Shown one piece after another: positions 34,109-44,796 of a DNA stretch of 64,000 bases. Source of the DNA: Alphaproteobacteria bacterium (GTDB taxonomy: Bacteria; Pseudomonadota; Alphaproteobacteria; Caulobacterales; Hyphomonadaceae); the NCBI GenBank assembly GCA_018830285.1, contig JAHJSB010000055.1, positions 186,001 to 250,000 of the forward strand. The letters are read 5' to 3'. The notes beneath the pieces are model-generated. The model saw only the letters and a list, made by a program, of their open reading frames with translations, searched no databases and was not told the origin of the DNA. Numbering within the stretch: position 1 is the stretch's first letter; each line of letters opens with the position of its first letter. The position numbers were made by a program, and so were the translations under genes.

Positions 34109-34740
34109 GATTCGGGGAAGTTCCGCTGCCAGAATTCTTCAAGCGGCTTCAGAGCCTGCGCCTTGAGGGCAATTTCATTCAGTTTCGGCGCATGGGCCGC
34201 GAACCAGTCAGGGGTGGGCCGCCAGTGGCGCATCACGCCGATATAGAGGTCGATGGCCGAGAACCGTGTCCCCAGGAACCAGGGCGCACCGGCTTCTCCC
34301 TCGACAATTGCCCAGAGCCGCTTGCCATAGTCATTCACGGCCGCCCTGAACGGCGCCTGCGCTGCCTCGACGCTGACAAAACGTGACGGATCATCGGCAT
34401 AGGTGAATGTCGGATAGATATTGGTCACGAGGAATACCAGCCAGCGCAGGAACGCGGCCTGTCCGGGCGCTCCCGGTCCCGGTACAAGGTCGTCCCGGCC
34501 CGTATACGCCGCAAGCCAGAGCGTGATGGCTGCGCTCTCGGTCATGACCTCGCCGCCGGGCAAGACAAGCGTCGGAACTTGCGCCAGAGGGTTCACGCCT
34601 TCCAGTTTCGCGCGCGCGGACGCGTCCATGAACAGGTCACCGACCGTTTCGAACCGGTAGTTGAGCTGATAGAAATCGAGCTGCGCCTCGACCAGAGCCG
34701 AGCCCCACCCGGGCGTGCCATAGAGAACAAATCCACTCAT
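34105..34740 (-). CDS. Glutathione S-transferase family protein
   Basis: The 211-residue protein has an N-terminal thioredoxin fold with GVNPLAQVPTLVLPGGEVMTESAAITLWLAA, the cis-Pro and glutathione-binding ES pair. The helical C-terminal domain contains GTRFSAIDLYIGVM. The catalytic residue may be the Ser/Gly of YGTPGWGSA. It is cytoplasmic. The start at 34740 begins the first beta strand; the longer open frame upstream adds a basic unstructured stretch. The substrate is unknown. Confidence 0.85.
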   Translation of the reverse strand: MSGFVLYGTPGWGSALVEAQLDFYQLNYRFETVGDLFMDASARAKLEGVNPLAQVPTLVLPGGEVMTESAAITLWLAAYTGRDDLVPGPGAPGQAAFLRWLVFLVTNIYPTFTYADDPSRFVSVEAAQAPFRAAVNDYGKRLWAIVEGEAGAPWFLGTRFSAIDLYIGVMRHWRPTPDWFAAHAPKLNEIALKAQALKPLEEFWQRNFPES

Positions 34741-34894
34741 GGGGCGAGCTAGCGGGCGCGAAGGACCCCGGTCAAACCGCCGACGGGGCGCGGATCCGGG
34801 CATGCGTTTTCCCCTACGTCGCACTAGGCGTCGGCGCATCGCGTGCTAGAACTTAGTTTCAAACGATAAATCCTCCCCGACGAGACAGAACTCC

Positions 34895-35878
34895 ATGACT
34901 GTAATGAGCGATACCGATGCCCTTGAGGGCATGAAGCCGACCGAGAAGATCAACGTGAAGAAGGTCTTTGGCCTCGACACGACAATGACGGTCCACGGCT
35001 TCAAGAAGCGGACAGAATACGTGCCTGAAATCGACCCGGCCTACCGGTTCGATCCCCAGACCACGATGGCGGTCCTCGCCGGCTTCGAGCATAATCGCCG
35101 CGTCATGGTCCAGGGCTATCACGGGACAGGCAAGTCGACCCATATCGAGCAGATCGCCGCGCGCCTCAACTGGCCGATGATCCGGGTCAACCTCGACAGC
35201 CATGTCAGCCGCATTGACATGGTCGGCAAGGATGCGATCGTCCTGAAGGACGGCAAGCAGATTACAGAATTCCGCGAAGGCATCCTGCCTTGGGCGCTGC
35301 AGCGTCCGGTCGCCATCTGTTTCGACGAATACGATGCTGGTCGCCCGGACGTGATGTTCGTTATCCAGCGCGTGCTTGAAGCCAGCGGCAAGCTGACCCT
35401 GCTTGACCAGAACCGCGTGATTTCGCCGAATCCGTTTTTCCGCCTGTTCTCAACCACCAACACGGTTGGTCTCGGCGACACGACGGGTCTCTACCACGGC
35501 ACGCAGCAGCTCAATCAGGGCCAGATGGACCGCTGGAGTATCGTCACCACGCTGAACTATCTGGAACATGATGCCGAAGTGGAAATCGTGAAATCCAAGG
35601 CGACCGGCGTCGACGATGACACGCTCGCCAAGATGGTGACCTTGGCTGATCTCACTCGCAACGCCTTCATGGCCGGAGACCTCTCGACCGTGATGAGTCC
35701 ACGGACCGTGATTACATGGGCGGAGAATTTTGCTATCTTCGGCAATCTCGGCCACGCGTTCCGCATGACGTTCCTCAACAAGTGCGACGAACTCGAACGT
35801 CCGCTGGTCGCTGAAATGTACCAACGCTGCTTTGCCGAGGAACTGCCGGAAAGCGCCCTCATGGTGAAGGTCGCCTGA
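34895..35878 (+). CDS. cobS: Cobaltochelatase subunit CobS
   Basis: CobS is the AAA+ subunit of the aerobic CobNST cobaltochelatase that inserts cobalt into hydrogenobyrinate diamide. The 327-residue protein has Walker A GYHGTGKS (74-81), Walker B ICFDEYD (141-147) and the sensor sequence [12 protein letters not shown]. The MoxR/CobS type is clear. ATG at 34895 or 34904 could start it. A dienelactone-hydrolase-like gene separates it from cobT. No cobN or other cobalamin synthesis gene is in the window. Confidence 0.93.
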   Translation: MTVMSDTDALEGMKPTEKINVKKVFGLDTTMTVHGFKKRTEYVPEIDPAYRFDPQTTMAVLAGFEHNRRVMVQGYHGTGKSTHIEQIAARLNWPMIRVNLDSHVSRIDMVGKDAIVLKDGKQITEFREGILPWALQRPVAICFDEYDAGRPDVMFVIQRVLEASGKLTLLDQNRVISPNPFFRLFSTTNTVGLGDTTGLYHGTQQLNQGQMDRWSIVTTLNYLEHDAEVEIVKSKATGVDDDTLAKMVTLADLTRNAFMAGDLSTVMSPRTVITWAENFAIFGNLGHAFRMTFLNKCDELERPLVAEMYQRCFAEELPESALMVKVA

Positions 35879-35888
35879 GACGAAGGAC

Positions 35889-36557
35889 ATGACTGTTACC
35901 AGCCTGACCCTGACGAGCCGTGACGGCTTTGAGTTCGGCGCCGTACGCGTCGAACCCAAGGGTGCGCGCAAGGGCGGCCTTGTTCTCGTGCAGGAAATCT
36001 TCGGCATCAATTCGTTCATGCTGGATGCGGCAAAGCGCTTTGCCGCCGAAGGTTATGAAGTGATTGTTCCGTCCATGTTTGACCGCCAGAAGCCCGGCTT
36101 TTCCCGTGAGGACCATTCGCCAGAAGCCATTGTGGAAGGTGGCGGCTATGCGCGGGCCAACGGGTTGGACGCGGCCATGTCGGATATCGGCGCGTGCGTG
36201 GATGCGTTGGAACGCCCGGTCTTTATCACCGGCTTTTGCTATGGCGGTTCCATGGCCTTTGTCGCAGCCTGTCGGCTGCGCGGCATCGTCGCCGCTTCGG
36301 CCTATTACGGCAGCCTGCTGCCCGCGTTGAAGGATTCCGAACCCCGGTGCCCCGTAATTGCGCATTTCGGCCGCCACGACGCCCACATTCCATTGGACGG
36401 CGTCGAGGCCTTTGATGCGGCCCGTCACGACGTGACCGTCTACGCCTACGACGCTGGCCACGGCTTTGCGCGCAAGCGTTACGAAGATTATGACGCAGCC
36501 AGCGATGCCCTGGCCTTCAAGCGTACGCTCGACCTTTTCTCTGACGCGGTGCGTTGA
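35889..36557 (+). CDS. Dienelactone hydrolase family protein
   Basis: The 222-residue alpha/beta hydrolase has a complete Cys-Asp-His triad: Cys117 in GFCYGG, Asp164 in GRHDAHIP and His191 in [15 protein letters not shown] near residue 35 is the oxyanion region of the family. Ten bases separate it from cobS, and its stop overlaps the cobT ATG by one base. It is thus part of a cobS-DLH-cobT operon. A ring-cleavage lactone substrate is unlikely in this setting; the natural substrate is unknown. Confidence 0.9.
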   Translation: MTVTSLTLTSRDGFEFGAVRVEPKGARKGGLVLVQEIFGINSFMLDAAKRFAAEGYEVIVPSMFDRQKPGFSREDHSPEAIVEGGGYARANGLDAAMSDIGACVDALERPVFITGFCYGGSMAFVAACRLRGIVAASAYYGSLLPALKDSEPRCPVIAHFGRHDAHIPLDGVEAFDAARHDVTVYAYDAGHGFARKRYEDYDAASDALAFKRTLDLFSDAVR

Positions 36558-38551
36558 TGGCCAAGACTGAAACCACCCCTCAGGAACTCTTCAAGCAGGC
36601 GCTCGCCGCCACCACCAAGGCGATGACGGCTGACCGCGACGTCGAGGTCGGTTTTGGCAATGATGCGGGCGCTGACGGCGAACGGATCGTCCTGCGCCCG
36701 CCGCCGGTCGAACTGCCTGCGCCCGTGGCCGCCCGTATTCGCGGCGAGGCCGACGCCATCGCCCTGCGCCGCGCGCACCATGACGCAGCCGAACACCTCC
36801 GGAACCGCCCGCAAGGCGACTTGCCGCGCAGGGTCTATGACGCAGCCGAACACGCCCGTATTGAAAGCCTCGGCGCCAATGCCATGCGCGGCACGGCAAT
36901 CAATCTCGATGCCGTCCTCGAAATGCGCTGCAAGTCGGGCGAATTTGCCATGGGCGCTGAAGAACCGGAAGCGGTCCTCGCCCCGGCGCTCGAATTCCTG
37001 TTGCGCGAAAAACTCACTGGACGGCCGCTGCCGGAAGCTGCCAGCCGTGTGGCTGATGTCTGGCGCGAGCGGGTCGAAGCCGACACTGGCGGCGCGCTCG
37101 ACAAGCTGATCGCCCAGCTGCACGACCAGCCGGGCTTCGCCAAAACCATTCGCGAAATGATCCGCGACCTCACAGCCGGCGACCAGTCCGGCGACGAGGC
37201 GCAGTCCGAAGAAGACCAGCAGGAGCAGGACAGCGAAGACGAGCAGTCCCAGCAGGGCGAGCAGGACCAGGAATCCGAAGAGCCGATGGGCGCTTCGTCC
37301 GAACAGATGGAAGCGGGCGACAGCGAGGAAATCGACGGCGAAGAGACCAATGTCAGCGTCGACCAGGATGTCGACCTCGAAGCCGATGAAGACGCCGATG
37401 ACAGCGACGACGGATCCAAGCCCCTGCGCCCCAACTTCCGCGACGGCGACGAGCGTGACCGGTTCGTCTACAACGTCTTCACCCGCGCGCATGACGAGGT
37501 CGCACAAGCGCCGGACCTCTGCGACCCGGAAGAACTGACCCGCCTGCGCGCCTATCTCGACCACCAGCTGCAGGGCCTGCAGGGCGCCGTCTCCAAGCTG
37601 GCCAACAAGCTGCAGCGCCGTCTGATGGCCCAGCAGAACCGGTCGTGGAGCTTTGACCTCGAAGAAGGCGTGCTCGACACGTCCCGCCTCACCCGCGTCA
37701 TCACAGACCCGACCGCGCCGCTCAGCTTCAAGCAGGAAGATGACAGCAATTTCCGCGACACGGTCGTCACGCTCCTGCTCGACAATTCCGGCTCCATGCG
37801 CGGACGCCCGATCATGGTCGCAGCCCTGTGCGCCGACATTCTCGCCCGCACGCTGGAGCGCTGCGGCGTGAAGACCGAGATCCTCGGCTTCACCACCAAG
37901 GCGTGGAAAGGCGGCATGGCGCGCGAAGACTGGGTCAAGGCCGGCAAGCCGAATGGCCCGGGCCGCCTCAACGATATCCGGCACATCGTCTACAAGCAGG
38001 CCGACGCCCCATGGCGCCGCGCCCGCAAAAATCTCGGCCTGATGATGCGCGAAGGCCTGCTGAAAGAAAATATCGACGGCGAGGCCCTGCTCTGGGCACA
38101 TGACCGCCTGCTCGCCCGCACCGAGCAGCGCAAGATCCTGATGGTCATTTCCGACGGAGCGCCGGTCGATGATTCCACGCTCAACGTCAATGTCGGCAAC
38201 TATCTCGAACGCCACCTGCGCCAGGTCATCGAGGAAATCGAGACGCGCAGCCCGATCGAGCTCATCGCCATCGGCATCGGCCACGATGTCACCCGCTACT
38301 ACAAGCGCGCGGTCACCATCGTCGACGCCGAACAGCTTGGCGGCGCGATGACCGAACAGCTGGCCAGCCTGTTCGACGAGAACGGCCCCAATCCCAAGGC
38401 CATGGCCATCCCGCCGCTGACCGAGCGCACCGTGCGCGGCGCGGTCTCAGGTGCCGCCAGCGGCGCACCCAGCTATGGCGGACGCAAGACCAGTCTGGGG
38501 CGTGATGTGAAAACGACCACGCTGCAGGCGGTCAAGGGCCCCAAATCCTAG
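36557..38551 (+). CDS. cobT: Cobaltochelatase subunit CobT
   Basis: CobT pairs with CobS to drive cobalt chelation by CobN. The 664-residue protein has an N-terminal domain (1-205), a very acidic Asp/Glu/Gln/Ser linker (208-287) and a C-terminal von Willebrand A domain with the MIDAS motif DNSGS at 409-413. [14 protein letters not shown] near the C terminus is the CobT signature. An in-frame TTG precedes the ATG at 36557. The length is typical. Confidence 0.94.
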   Translation: MAKTETTPQELFKQALAATTKAMTADRDVEVGFGNDAGADGERIVLRPPPVELPAPVAARIRGEADAIALRRAHHDAAEHLRNRPQGDLPRRVYDAAEHARIESLGANAMRGTAINLDAVLEMRCKSGEFAMGAEEPEAVLAPALEFLLREKLTGRPLPEAASRVADVWRERVEADTGGALDKLIAQLHDQPGFAKTIREMIRDLTAGDQSGDEAQSEEDQQEQDSEDEQSQQGEQDQESEEPMGASSEQMEAGDSEEIDGEETNVSVDQDVDLEADEDADDSDDGSKPLRPNFRDGDERDRFVYNVFTRAHDEVAQAPDLCDPEELTRLRAYLDHQLQGLQGAVSKLANKLQRRLMAQQNRSWSFDLEEGVLDTSRLTRVITDPTAPLSFKQEDDSNFRDTVVTLLLDNSGSMRGRPIMVAALCADILARTLERCGVKTEILGFTTKAWKGGMAREDWVKAGKPNGPGRLNDIRHIVYKQADAPWRRARKNLGLMMREGLLKENIDGEALLWAHDRLLARTEQRKILMVISDGAPVDDSTLNVNVGNYLERHLRQVIEEIETRSPIELIAIGIGHDVTRYYKRAVTIVDAEQLGGAMTEQLASLFDENGPNPKAMAIPPLTERTVRGAVSGAASGAPSYGGRKTSLGRDVKTTTLQAVKGPKS

Positions 38552-38618
38552 GCAGGGGCCTGTCCCATATTTCTGCCTTCATGCTAGGGTCTGATGGGTC
38601 GAACAGGGGACAGGACCG

Positions 38619-40403
38619 ATGCCAGACCATTTCATCCGTACGCCATTTGCGAAGCTCTTGCTGGCGGGCTCATTTGTCCTGCTCGCGGCCTGTGCGTCAA
38701 AGCCCGAACCCGACCGACTCGTCCTGCTGGGCGACGCACAGGCTGCCGGCGACACGGTGCAGGAAATCGCCCTCGCCCGCGCGCTGCTCGCCGATCCGGA
38801 CGTCAAGGGCGACCTGCGAACAGACCTTGGCGATATCCTTGCAGAAGCGGGCCAGACCGAAGCCGCCCTGTCGGCCTATCACCGCGTCCTGACTGCTGCG
38901 AGCGCCGAGACCCCGCCAAACTATGCCCGCCAGATCGACCTGCGCGCCCGCATGGCCGAGATCGCCCTCGATGCTGGTGACACGGCCCGAGCCACCGAGG
39001 AGATCGCCAGCGCCGCCCGCCTCGCGCGCGTCCACCTCGGCACCGACCATCCGCGCCTCGCGCCGCTCTTCGCCTTTGCCGTCGAAAACGGTCTCGACAC
39101 GGCCCGTATCGCAGACGTCACCGGCCTGCAGGTCAACGCGGCCCTGGTCCAGAGCGTCGACCGCGCGCGCGAGCGCCCCGTCGCCGTCGCCAGCAGCACC
39201 GAAGGCACACACGGCGGCGTCGAGCCAGGCTTTGACCTTGTCCGCGTCTTCTTCGGCACCAACCGCGCGCCCCGGGGCGGCAAGCTCAAATTGGTCGATG
39301 GCCGGCCCGTCCTCGACGCGAAGACCTATTATGGCGGCAAGTCCGCCCCGCTGCAGACCGGCAGCGTCATGGTCTCGGTGCCGCGCAACCGCGCGTTGGG
39401 CGAAATTCCCAAGCCCGGCCTGTTCACCTTTGACCGCCGCCCCAACCCGGCGAAATATGTCATCCTCGGCGACATGAAGTTGGACGCCACCATGGCGGAA
39501 TTCCTCGCCAATGTGCGCATCGCGCTAGCCCGCTCCCAGCGCCGCGAAATCTTCATCTTCATCCACGGCTACAATAATGATTTTCCAACGGCCGTTGAGC
39601 GCACCGCCCAGCTCGCCGTCGATCTCGAAATCGACGGCGCGCCCGTTCTCTATTCCTGGCCGTCAGCCGGCAGCGTTTTCGGCTACAAGGCCGACCGCAG
39701 GCAGATCACGCAGGCAACGATCGACGATCTCGAACACTTCCTCCATGTCCTCACCGAGCAAACCGGCGCCGAACGCGTCAATATCGTCGCCCATTCCATG
39801 GGTAATGAATTCCTCGTCCGGGCCCTGCAGGAAATGGCCGACGACGAGCGCGCCGTGCCCAAGCCCTTCGACCAGGTCGTGTTCGCCTCGCCCGATGTCG
39901 ATGCCGACGAGTTCGTCGAACTGATGGGGCGGGTAGAGGGCCTCGCCAATGACATGACGCTGTACGCCAGCGCGAAGGACCGCGCGCTGGAAGCGTCCCG
40001 CCGCTTCAACGGTTCGGGCCGCCGCGCAGGCGATGCCAGCGAGCCTGTCCTGCTCGCCGGCCTCAACACGGTCGACACGACACAGGGCTCCGCCGGCGGC
40101 CTCGGCCATACCGACATTTTCGGCGCCGCCTTCTCCGATTTCCAGGCCATCACCTGGCTCAGCCTCGAGCCAGAACAGCGCTGCATCCTCGGCAAGCAGG
40201 AGATCAAGTCCGGCACGGCCTGGATCTTCGGCACGCCCCGCTCGGAGTTCTGCAACGCCGACGGCTTCGCCACCGCCATCACCACCGTCCGCCGCCTCGG
40301 CCGCGACAACGCCCTGGCAGACCTCACCACCCGCGCCAGCGCGCCTAGCGAAGACGCCGCCCGCTGGCAATCGGCGCTGAAAATTGTAGAAAGCTTGCGA
40401 TAG
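38619..40403 (+). CDS. DUF900 alpha/beta hydrolase, lipoprotein
   Basis: The 594-residue protein has a lipobox (LLAAC, Cys25). A helical TPR-like region (about 35-180) suited to protein contacts follows. The C-terminal DUF900 hydrolase domain has VRVFFGTNRAP at its start, the oxyanion loop IFIHGYNNDF and the nucleophile elbow IVAHSMGNEF. It is probably a periplasmic, membrane-anchored esterase of unknown substrate. It is preceded by a 67-bp gap after cobT and followed by a long stretch without intact genes. Confidence 0.86.
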   Translation: MPDHFIRTPFAKLLLAGSFVLLAACASKPEPDRLVLLGDAQAAGDTVQEIALARALLADPDVKGDLRTDLGDILAEAGQTEAALSAYHRVLTAASAETPPNYARQIDLRARMAEIALDAGDTARATEEIASAARLARVHLGTDHPRLAPLFAFAVENGLDTARIADVTGLQVNAALVQSVDRARERPVAVASSTEGTHGGVEPGFDLVRVFFGTNRAPRGGKLKLVDGRPVLDAKTYYGGKSAPLQTGSVMVSVPRNRALGEIPKPGLFTFDRRPNPAKYVILGDMKLDATMAEFLANVRIALARSQRREIFIFIHGYNNDFPTAVERTAQLAVDLEIDGAPVLYSWPSAGSVFGYKADRRQITQATIDDLEHFLHVLTEQTGAERVNIVAHSMGNEFLVRALQEMADDERAVPKPFDQVVFASPDVDADEFVELMGRVEGLANDMTLYASAKDRALEASRRFNGSGRRAGDASEPVLLAGLNTVDTTQGSAGGLGHTDIFGAAFSDFQAITWLSLEPEQRCILGKQEIKSGTAWIFGTPRSEFCNADGFATAITTVRRLGRDNALADLTTRASAPSEDAARWQSALKIVESLR

Positions 40404-40449
40404 CCCCTTGGCCTGACTGGCAGCTCAGGATGAGTGTTTCGATGGTGCG

Positions 40450-40621
40450 ATGCCGTTCTGGGTCTATCTCCTGCAAGGCGCCGACGGAAAATAATATGTC
40501 GACTCCCATCGGCGCGGCGCTGTCGATATTCGTGCGAGGGAACACGATGAAGGGTCGGACTCGTGCTAAGGAGGAGGCCTTCATTCGCGGTGACGGGGAT
40601 CGCCTGCAGGTCCTGTCGAAA
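40450..40621 (+). pseudogene. GIY-YIG endonuclease remnant
   Basis: From 40450 one frame reads MPFWVYLLQGADGK, then a TAA, then YVDSHRRGAVDIRAREHDEG. This matches the N-terminal GIY-YIG pattern (VYLLxxADGxxYVGxTxxLxxRIAEH). Around 40550 the homology jumps to another frame reading RTRAKEEAFIRGDGDRLQVL, which resembles the C-terminal IKGWSRAKKEALIxGDxDxLxxL of the same family. The middle of the domain (roughly 35-40 residues with the catalytic Glu) is missing. There is thus a nonsense codon, an internal deletion and a frame change: a decayed gene. Recognition is from memory of the family; an alignment would confirm it. Confidence 0.7.
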
Positions 40622-40697
40622 CCGTGCATGGCTCCGTCGATTCAGGAAAAGGGTCGGTTCTGCAAACTGACTCATCCGGAGAGCCCCCGGAAGCGGA

Positions 40698-40725
40698 CTC
40701 ATCCTGAGCGAAGTCGAAGGATGAG
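40698..40725. repeat. REP-like palindrome 1
   Basis: CTCATCCT and AGGATGAG (8 bp each) flank GAGCGAAGTCGA. The sequence CTCATCCTGAGCGAAGTCGA is, from memory, a dispersed intergenic motif of many alphaproteobacteria and often lies beside GIY-YIG genes, as it does here. Confidence 0.65.
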
Positions 40726-40906
40726 GGGGCGCGCGAACCGGGATGGCAGGGTCGCTCCGCACACCCCCATGCGGGCCCGGGAAAGACCAGGCCGTCTCCC
40801 ACGCGTCATCCCCTATGACCGCGGGCCATCTGGGGACCCATCCCTGAAACAACCCGCCAGAGCGCCAAGCTGTTATCGCGCCCGCCCTCCCCCCGGCGTC
40901 ACGCCC

Positions 40907-40923
40907 GATGCGCAAAGCGCATC
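40907..40923. repeat. Short hairpin 2
   Basis: GATGCGC AAA GCGCATC is a perfect 7-bp stem with a three-base loop in the non-coding stretch. Confidence 0.55.
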
Positions 40924-41027
40924 TGGGTGCCCATCACCGATCCTCTCAACCCGCACGTCTCGCGCAACCGCAAAAATACCGACGCATCAGAACTCGTCGC
41001 CCACGCACGTCCCGTCCAGAGCAGGGT

Positions 41028-41050
41028 CCCCAGACGCTCCGCGTCGGGGG
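41028..41050. repeat. Hairpin 3
   Basis: CCCCAGACGC TCC GCGTCGGGGG forms a nine-pair stem with one A/G mismatch. It lies 29 bases from the end of the broken P-loop gene and could end transcription from either side, although no T run follows. Confidence 0.5.
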
Positions 41051-41078
41051 TGACGCGAACGGAGAGATTGGAGGATAT

Positions 41079-41628
41079 TCATTCGCCTTCCTCGGGAATT
41101 CGTTCAATTACGAGGTCCGCTTGCATCCAAGGTTTGTCGACATGGTGATGATCGTAAACGCTCCTCCAAAAGGGATGCCTTTCGGCAGCGAAATCTTTGA
41201 GAAATTCGCAGACAAACCAAGCAATCTGACCGACGGAAGTGGACATTTCCTTGATATAGATTCGGAGAATATTATGCCTGTCTGGCTTTGGCGAAAGCTC
41301 TTGAAGTAACAATCCAGCGGCAGGGCCTTCGATCAAAGTCTGCGACCTGGTAGCGCAAGAATTTTCAATGTCACGAATGGCTTTCGACTGTAGAATGTAG
41401 TCGATCCGTCTGGTCTCTGCAGAACATGGACTCGGAAGCTATTGGTCGAATTCGAACTTGCACGCATCATCTAGCGACAGGCTCGCATGCAAAGTAGACT
41501 TCCCCGAATATGGTAAGCCTTCGATCACTATCATATTTACGCTGGGCTTCAGATTGTCATTTAGCCAATTGGAAACGAGCGCTTTTAGTCGAGAATCCTC
41601 AGCGCGAATAACCGGAATGGCTGGTTTT

Positions 41629-41636
<8 letters not shown>
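41079..41636 (-). pseudogene. P-loop kinase-like NTPase interrupted by one amber codon
   Basis: The minus strand reads one continuous frame of 185 codons with a single internal TAG at codon 66 (41441-41439). Before it are [20 protein letters not shown] and a Walker A, IEGLPYSGKST (Gly40 to Ser47). After it the same frame continues sensibly (TRRIDYILQSKAIRDIE, then IEGPAAGLLLQELSPKPDRH) to a TGA. The ATG lies inside the end of argG (8-base overlap), so it was probably co-translated. By hand count 41101-41640 is 256/540 G+C (47%), well below neighbouring genes (one argG line, 42001-42060, is 67%). This points to recent acquisition. It is either a fresh pseudogene, an amber-readthrough gene, or a sequencing error. 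Confidence 0.75.
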
Positions 41637-42870
<1,234 letters not shown>

Positions 42871-42903
42871 GGGCGGGCACCTTTGTTGTGCATAGGGTCA
42901 AGC

Positions 42904-42921
42904 AGTGTTGCATTAAGGACA
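42904..42921. repeat. 18-bp repeat, copy 2 (argG upstream region)
   Basis: Identical to 26592-26609. It lies 34 bases upstream of the argG ATG on the opposite strand, and 121 bases before the coiled-coil membrane protein gene in the same orientation as copy 1. Confidence 0.55.
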
Positions 42922-42964
42922 GAAGCGGGCAGTGACAAGCCGGGCGCCGGGCCATTTCCTATGG

Positions 42965-42990
42965 TTAAAGAAGTGCTAAGCCGCTATAAA
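42965..42990 (+). promoter_or_regulatory. CtrA-like site with downstream -10 element
   Basis: TTAA (42965-42968), seven bases, then CTAA (42976-42979) matches the CtrA box TTAA-N7-TTAA with one mismatch. TATAAA at 42985-42990 would be the -10, and the CtrA box then covers the -35 region, as in CtrA-activated promoters. The gene served would be the coiled-coil membrane protein at 43043. Confidence 0.45.
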
Positions 42991-43042
42991 TGGCTCACAC
43001 CGTTTGATTCAGGAGCGCCCTTCGGGGCGTCAGACCGCCCAG

Positions 43043-44794
43043 ATGTTCACCAAGGACTTCGTCAAACCTCAGCCGGTCCGGCCGATGATCCCTGACAGCG
43101 TGCGCTACACGGTGCGCGCTGCCCAGGACGCTGGCCGCCTGGCTGAAGAACGGGCCAACCTGGACATGCCGTTCCGTGCCCGCCTGCGCGCCCGCGATGG
43201 CGTGCGTCCGCAATCCACGCTGGCGATCATTTCCGGCATCGAGAACCAGGTTCAGGCAAAGGCAAAGCCGGCAACGCCTCCGCGCGGGCCGATCCGTCCG
43301 CTGCGCTTTGTGCCGGCCAATCCGGGCTTCCTCGCGCTTGGCAAGAACGGCAAGGGCGGCATCCTGTCGGGCGGCGGAAACGATGATGATGACGGCGGCA
43401 ACCGCCTCTCCGATATCTCCCAGTTCGCGTTTGCCGGCATCGCCGTGCTGGGCCTCGCGGGCCTTTCGGTTATGGCGGCCGAAAGCGCGCTGCACAGCGG
43501 CACGCAGGGCAATGCCGGCCCGCTGGCTGACGTGCCCCCCTCGCTCGCTCCCGGTGGCGGTGCCGCCTCCTCCGTCGCCATGGCGGCAGCCTCGACGCCG
43601 TCGGATGCCGTGCCGACCGCGTGGTTCGACTATCGCGGCCTCGCCGACCGGCTCGCCGCCAACCAGGCCGCCTATGAGACCACGCAGCGCGACGTCGCAA
43701 CAGCTGAGTCCGAACAGACCCGGCTGCAGGCTGCCAGCGTCATTGCCGACGTCGAGGCCCGCCGCGTCGCCAAAACCGCCGCGCAGGATGCCGACGCCGA
43801 GCAGGCCCGCCTTGCTGCGGCCGAACTTGAGAAGACCCGGCTCGCAGAAGCCGAAGCGGCCCGGGTGGCAGAAGCCGAACAGGTCCGCCTCGCCAACCTG
43901 AAGGCCGAACAGGACGCCGCTGCCGCCATCGAGGCCCAGCGCCTCGCCGATCTCGAAACCCGCCGCCTCGCCGAGGCCGAAGCCGAGACCCGGCGCCTCG
44001 CAGACCTGAAAGCGAAGGCTGACGCGAAGGCCGAACAGAAACGCCTCGCGGCCCTCGCCGTCGAGAACCAGAAAAAGCGCCTCGCCGCTGCGGCCGCCGC
44101 CGAGGAGACGCGCCTCGCCGCCGTCACCGCCAGCGCCATTCTTCCCGCCGCCAGCCCCCGCCTTGCCACCCCCGCACCCACCCCGCTCCGCACCCGCCAG
44201 ATGGTCGCGCATACCGGCGCCGTCCCCCCGCCCGCTACGCTCAAGCCGGCGGGCGCCGGTGTCATCCTCGCTGCCCTCAGCGCCCCCGTCACCCGCCCCG
44301 TGCCGCCCCCGTCCTACACCCTTGCCGCTCCCACGGTCCGCCCGTTCAACACCGCTCCCGCCCCCGTCACGGCGCGTAATGTGGACGCATTCATGGCCGA
44401 GCGCGTCGAGCTCACAGCGGCGCAAGCCCTAGATTCTGAAATGATAAATACCCTGCGCGCGGATTTCCTCCGCCTCGTCGACACCCAGGCTGACGGCGCC
44501 ACCCAGACCCTCAAAACCCCCGACGGCCGCGACCTCACCATCCTCATCGAGCGCTCGACAAATCGCGAAGCCAGCAAGTCGACGGTCCGAACCATCGAAT
44601 ATACCGCCCAGCCAACCGATTCCGTTGTCCGTTTCGTCTCCGACGTTATCCCGATGAAAGTCTCGGTCATGTGTCGCGATATCGCCTACGCCTTTCCGGG
44701 GCAGGAACGCGGCCGGTTCGCGGCGTGCCAGGCGCCGGAAGGCGGGTGGGTTCTTGCGCGGGCCACGGACACCGGCGCCCTGCCGCTCACCTGA
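43043..44794 (+). CDS. Single-pass membrane protein with long coiled coil
   Basis: The 583-residue protein has a basic N-terminal cytoplasmic part (1-126), one transmembrane helix (about 128-147), a linker and a long Ala/Glu/Arg/Leu coiled coil (about 205-362). A Pro/Ala-rich spacer (365-445) and a C-terminal domain (446-583) with two cysteines (Cys544, Cys562) follow. The C-terminal pattern CRDIAYAFPGQERGRFAACQ faintly resembles the tail of alphaproteobacterial surface antigens. It was not recognised as a named family. ATG at 43043 is chosen; ATG 43085 is possible and a TTG lies at 43004. A CtrA-like promoter upstream suggests cell-cycle control. An envelope-spanning structural role is inferred. 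Confidence 0.7.
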   Translation: MFTKDFVKPQPVRPMIPDSVRYTVRAAQDAGRLAEERANLDMPFRARLRARDGVRPQSTLAIISGIENQVQAKAKPATPPRGPIRPLRFVPANPGFLALGKNGKGGILSGGGNDDDDGGNRLSDISQFAFAGIAVLGLAGLSVMAAESALHSGTQGNAGPLADVPPSLAPGGGAASSVAMAAASTPSDAVPTAWFDYRGLADRLAANQAAYETTQRDVATAESEQTRLQAASVIADVEARRVAKTAAQDADAEQARLAAAELEKTRLAEAEAARVAEAEQVRLANLKAEQDAAAAIEAQRLADLETRRLAEAEAETRRLADLKAKADAKAEQKRLAALAVENQKKRLAAAAAAEETRLAAVTASAILPAASPRLATPAPTPLRTRQMVAHTGAVPPPATLKPAGAGVILAALSAPVTRPVPPPSYTLAAPTVRPFNTAPAPVTARNVDAFMAERVELTAAQALDSEMINTLRADFLRLVDTQADGATQTLKTPDGRDLTILIERSTNREASKSTVRTIEYTAQPTDSVVRFVSDVIPMKVSVMCRDIAYAFPGQERGRFAACQAPEGGWVLARATDTGALPLT

Positions 44795-44796
44795 TC

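Larger units (their letters stand above)
40622..41078. other. Non-coding, hairpin-rich stretch
   Basis: This part of the 675-base gap between the DUF900 gene and the broken P-loop gene has no frame I believe. Open frames here read as Pro/Arg/Ser-rich, low-information peptides. It holds three separate hairpins, listed individually. Confidence 0.6.

Noticed and set aside
36488-38284. 598-codon minus-strand open frame under cobT
   Set aside because: It is a mirror of the GC-rich CobT frame; the plus strand has the full CobT domain order.
40404-41078. Insertion sequence or phage remnant
   Set aside because: No transposase, integrase or terminal inverted repeats with target duplication could be found; only the GIY-YIG remnant and hairpins are visible.
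40908-41309. Plus-strand frame of 133 codons with a protein-like C-terminal half
   Set aside because: It is antisense to the P-loop gene, whose frame continues sensibly through the same bases on the minus strand and begins with a Walker A.
42995-44425. 476-codon minus-strand frame opposite the coiled-coil gene
   Set aside because: Gly/Arg/Asp-rich low-information translation, typical of the opposite strand of Ala/Glu/Arg repeats.
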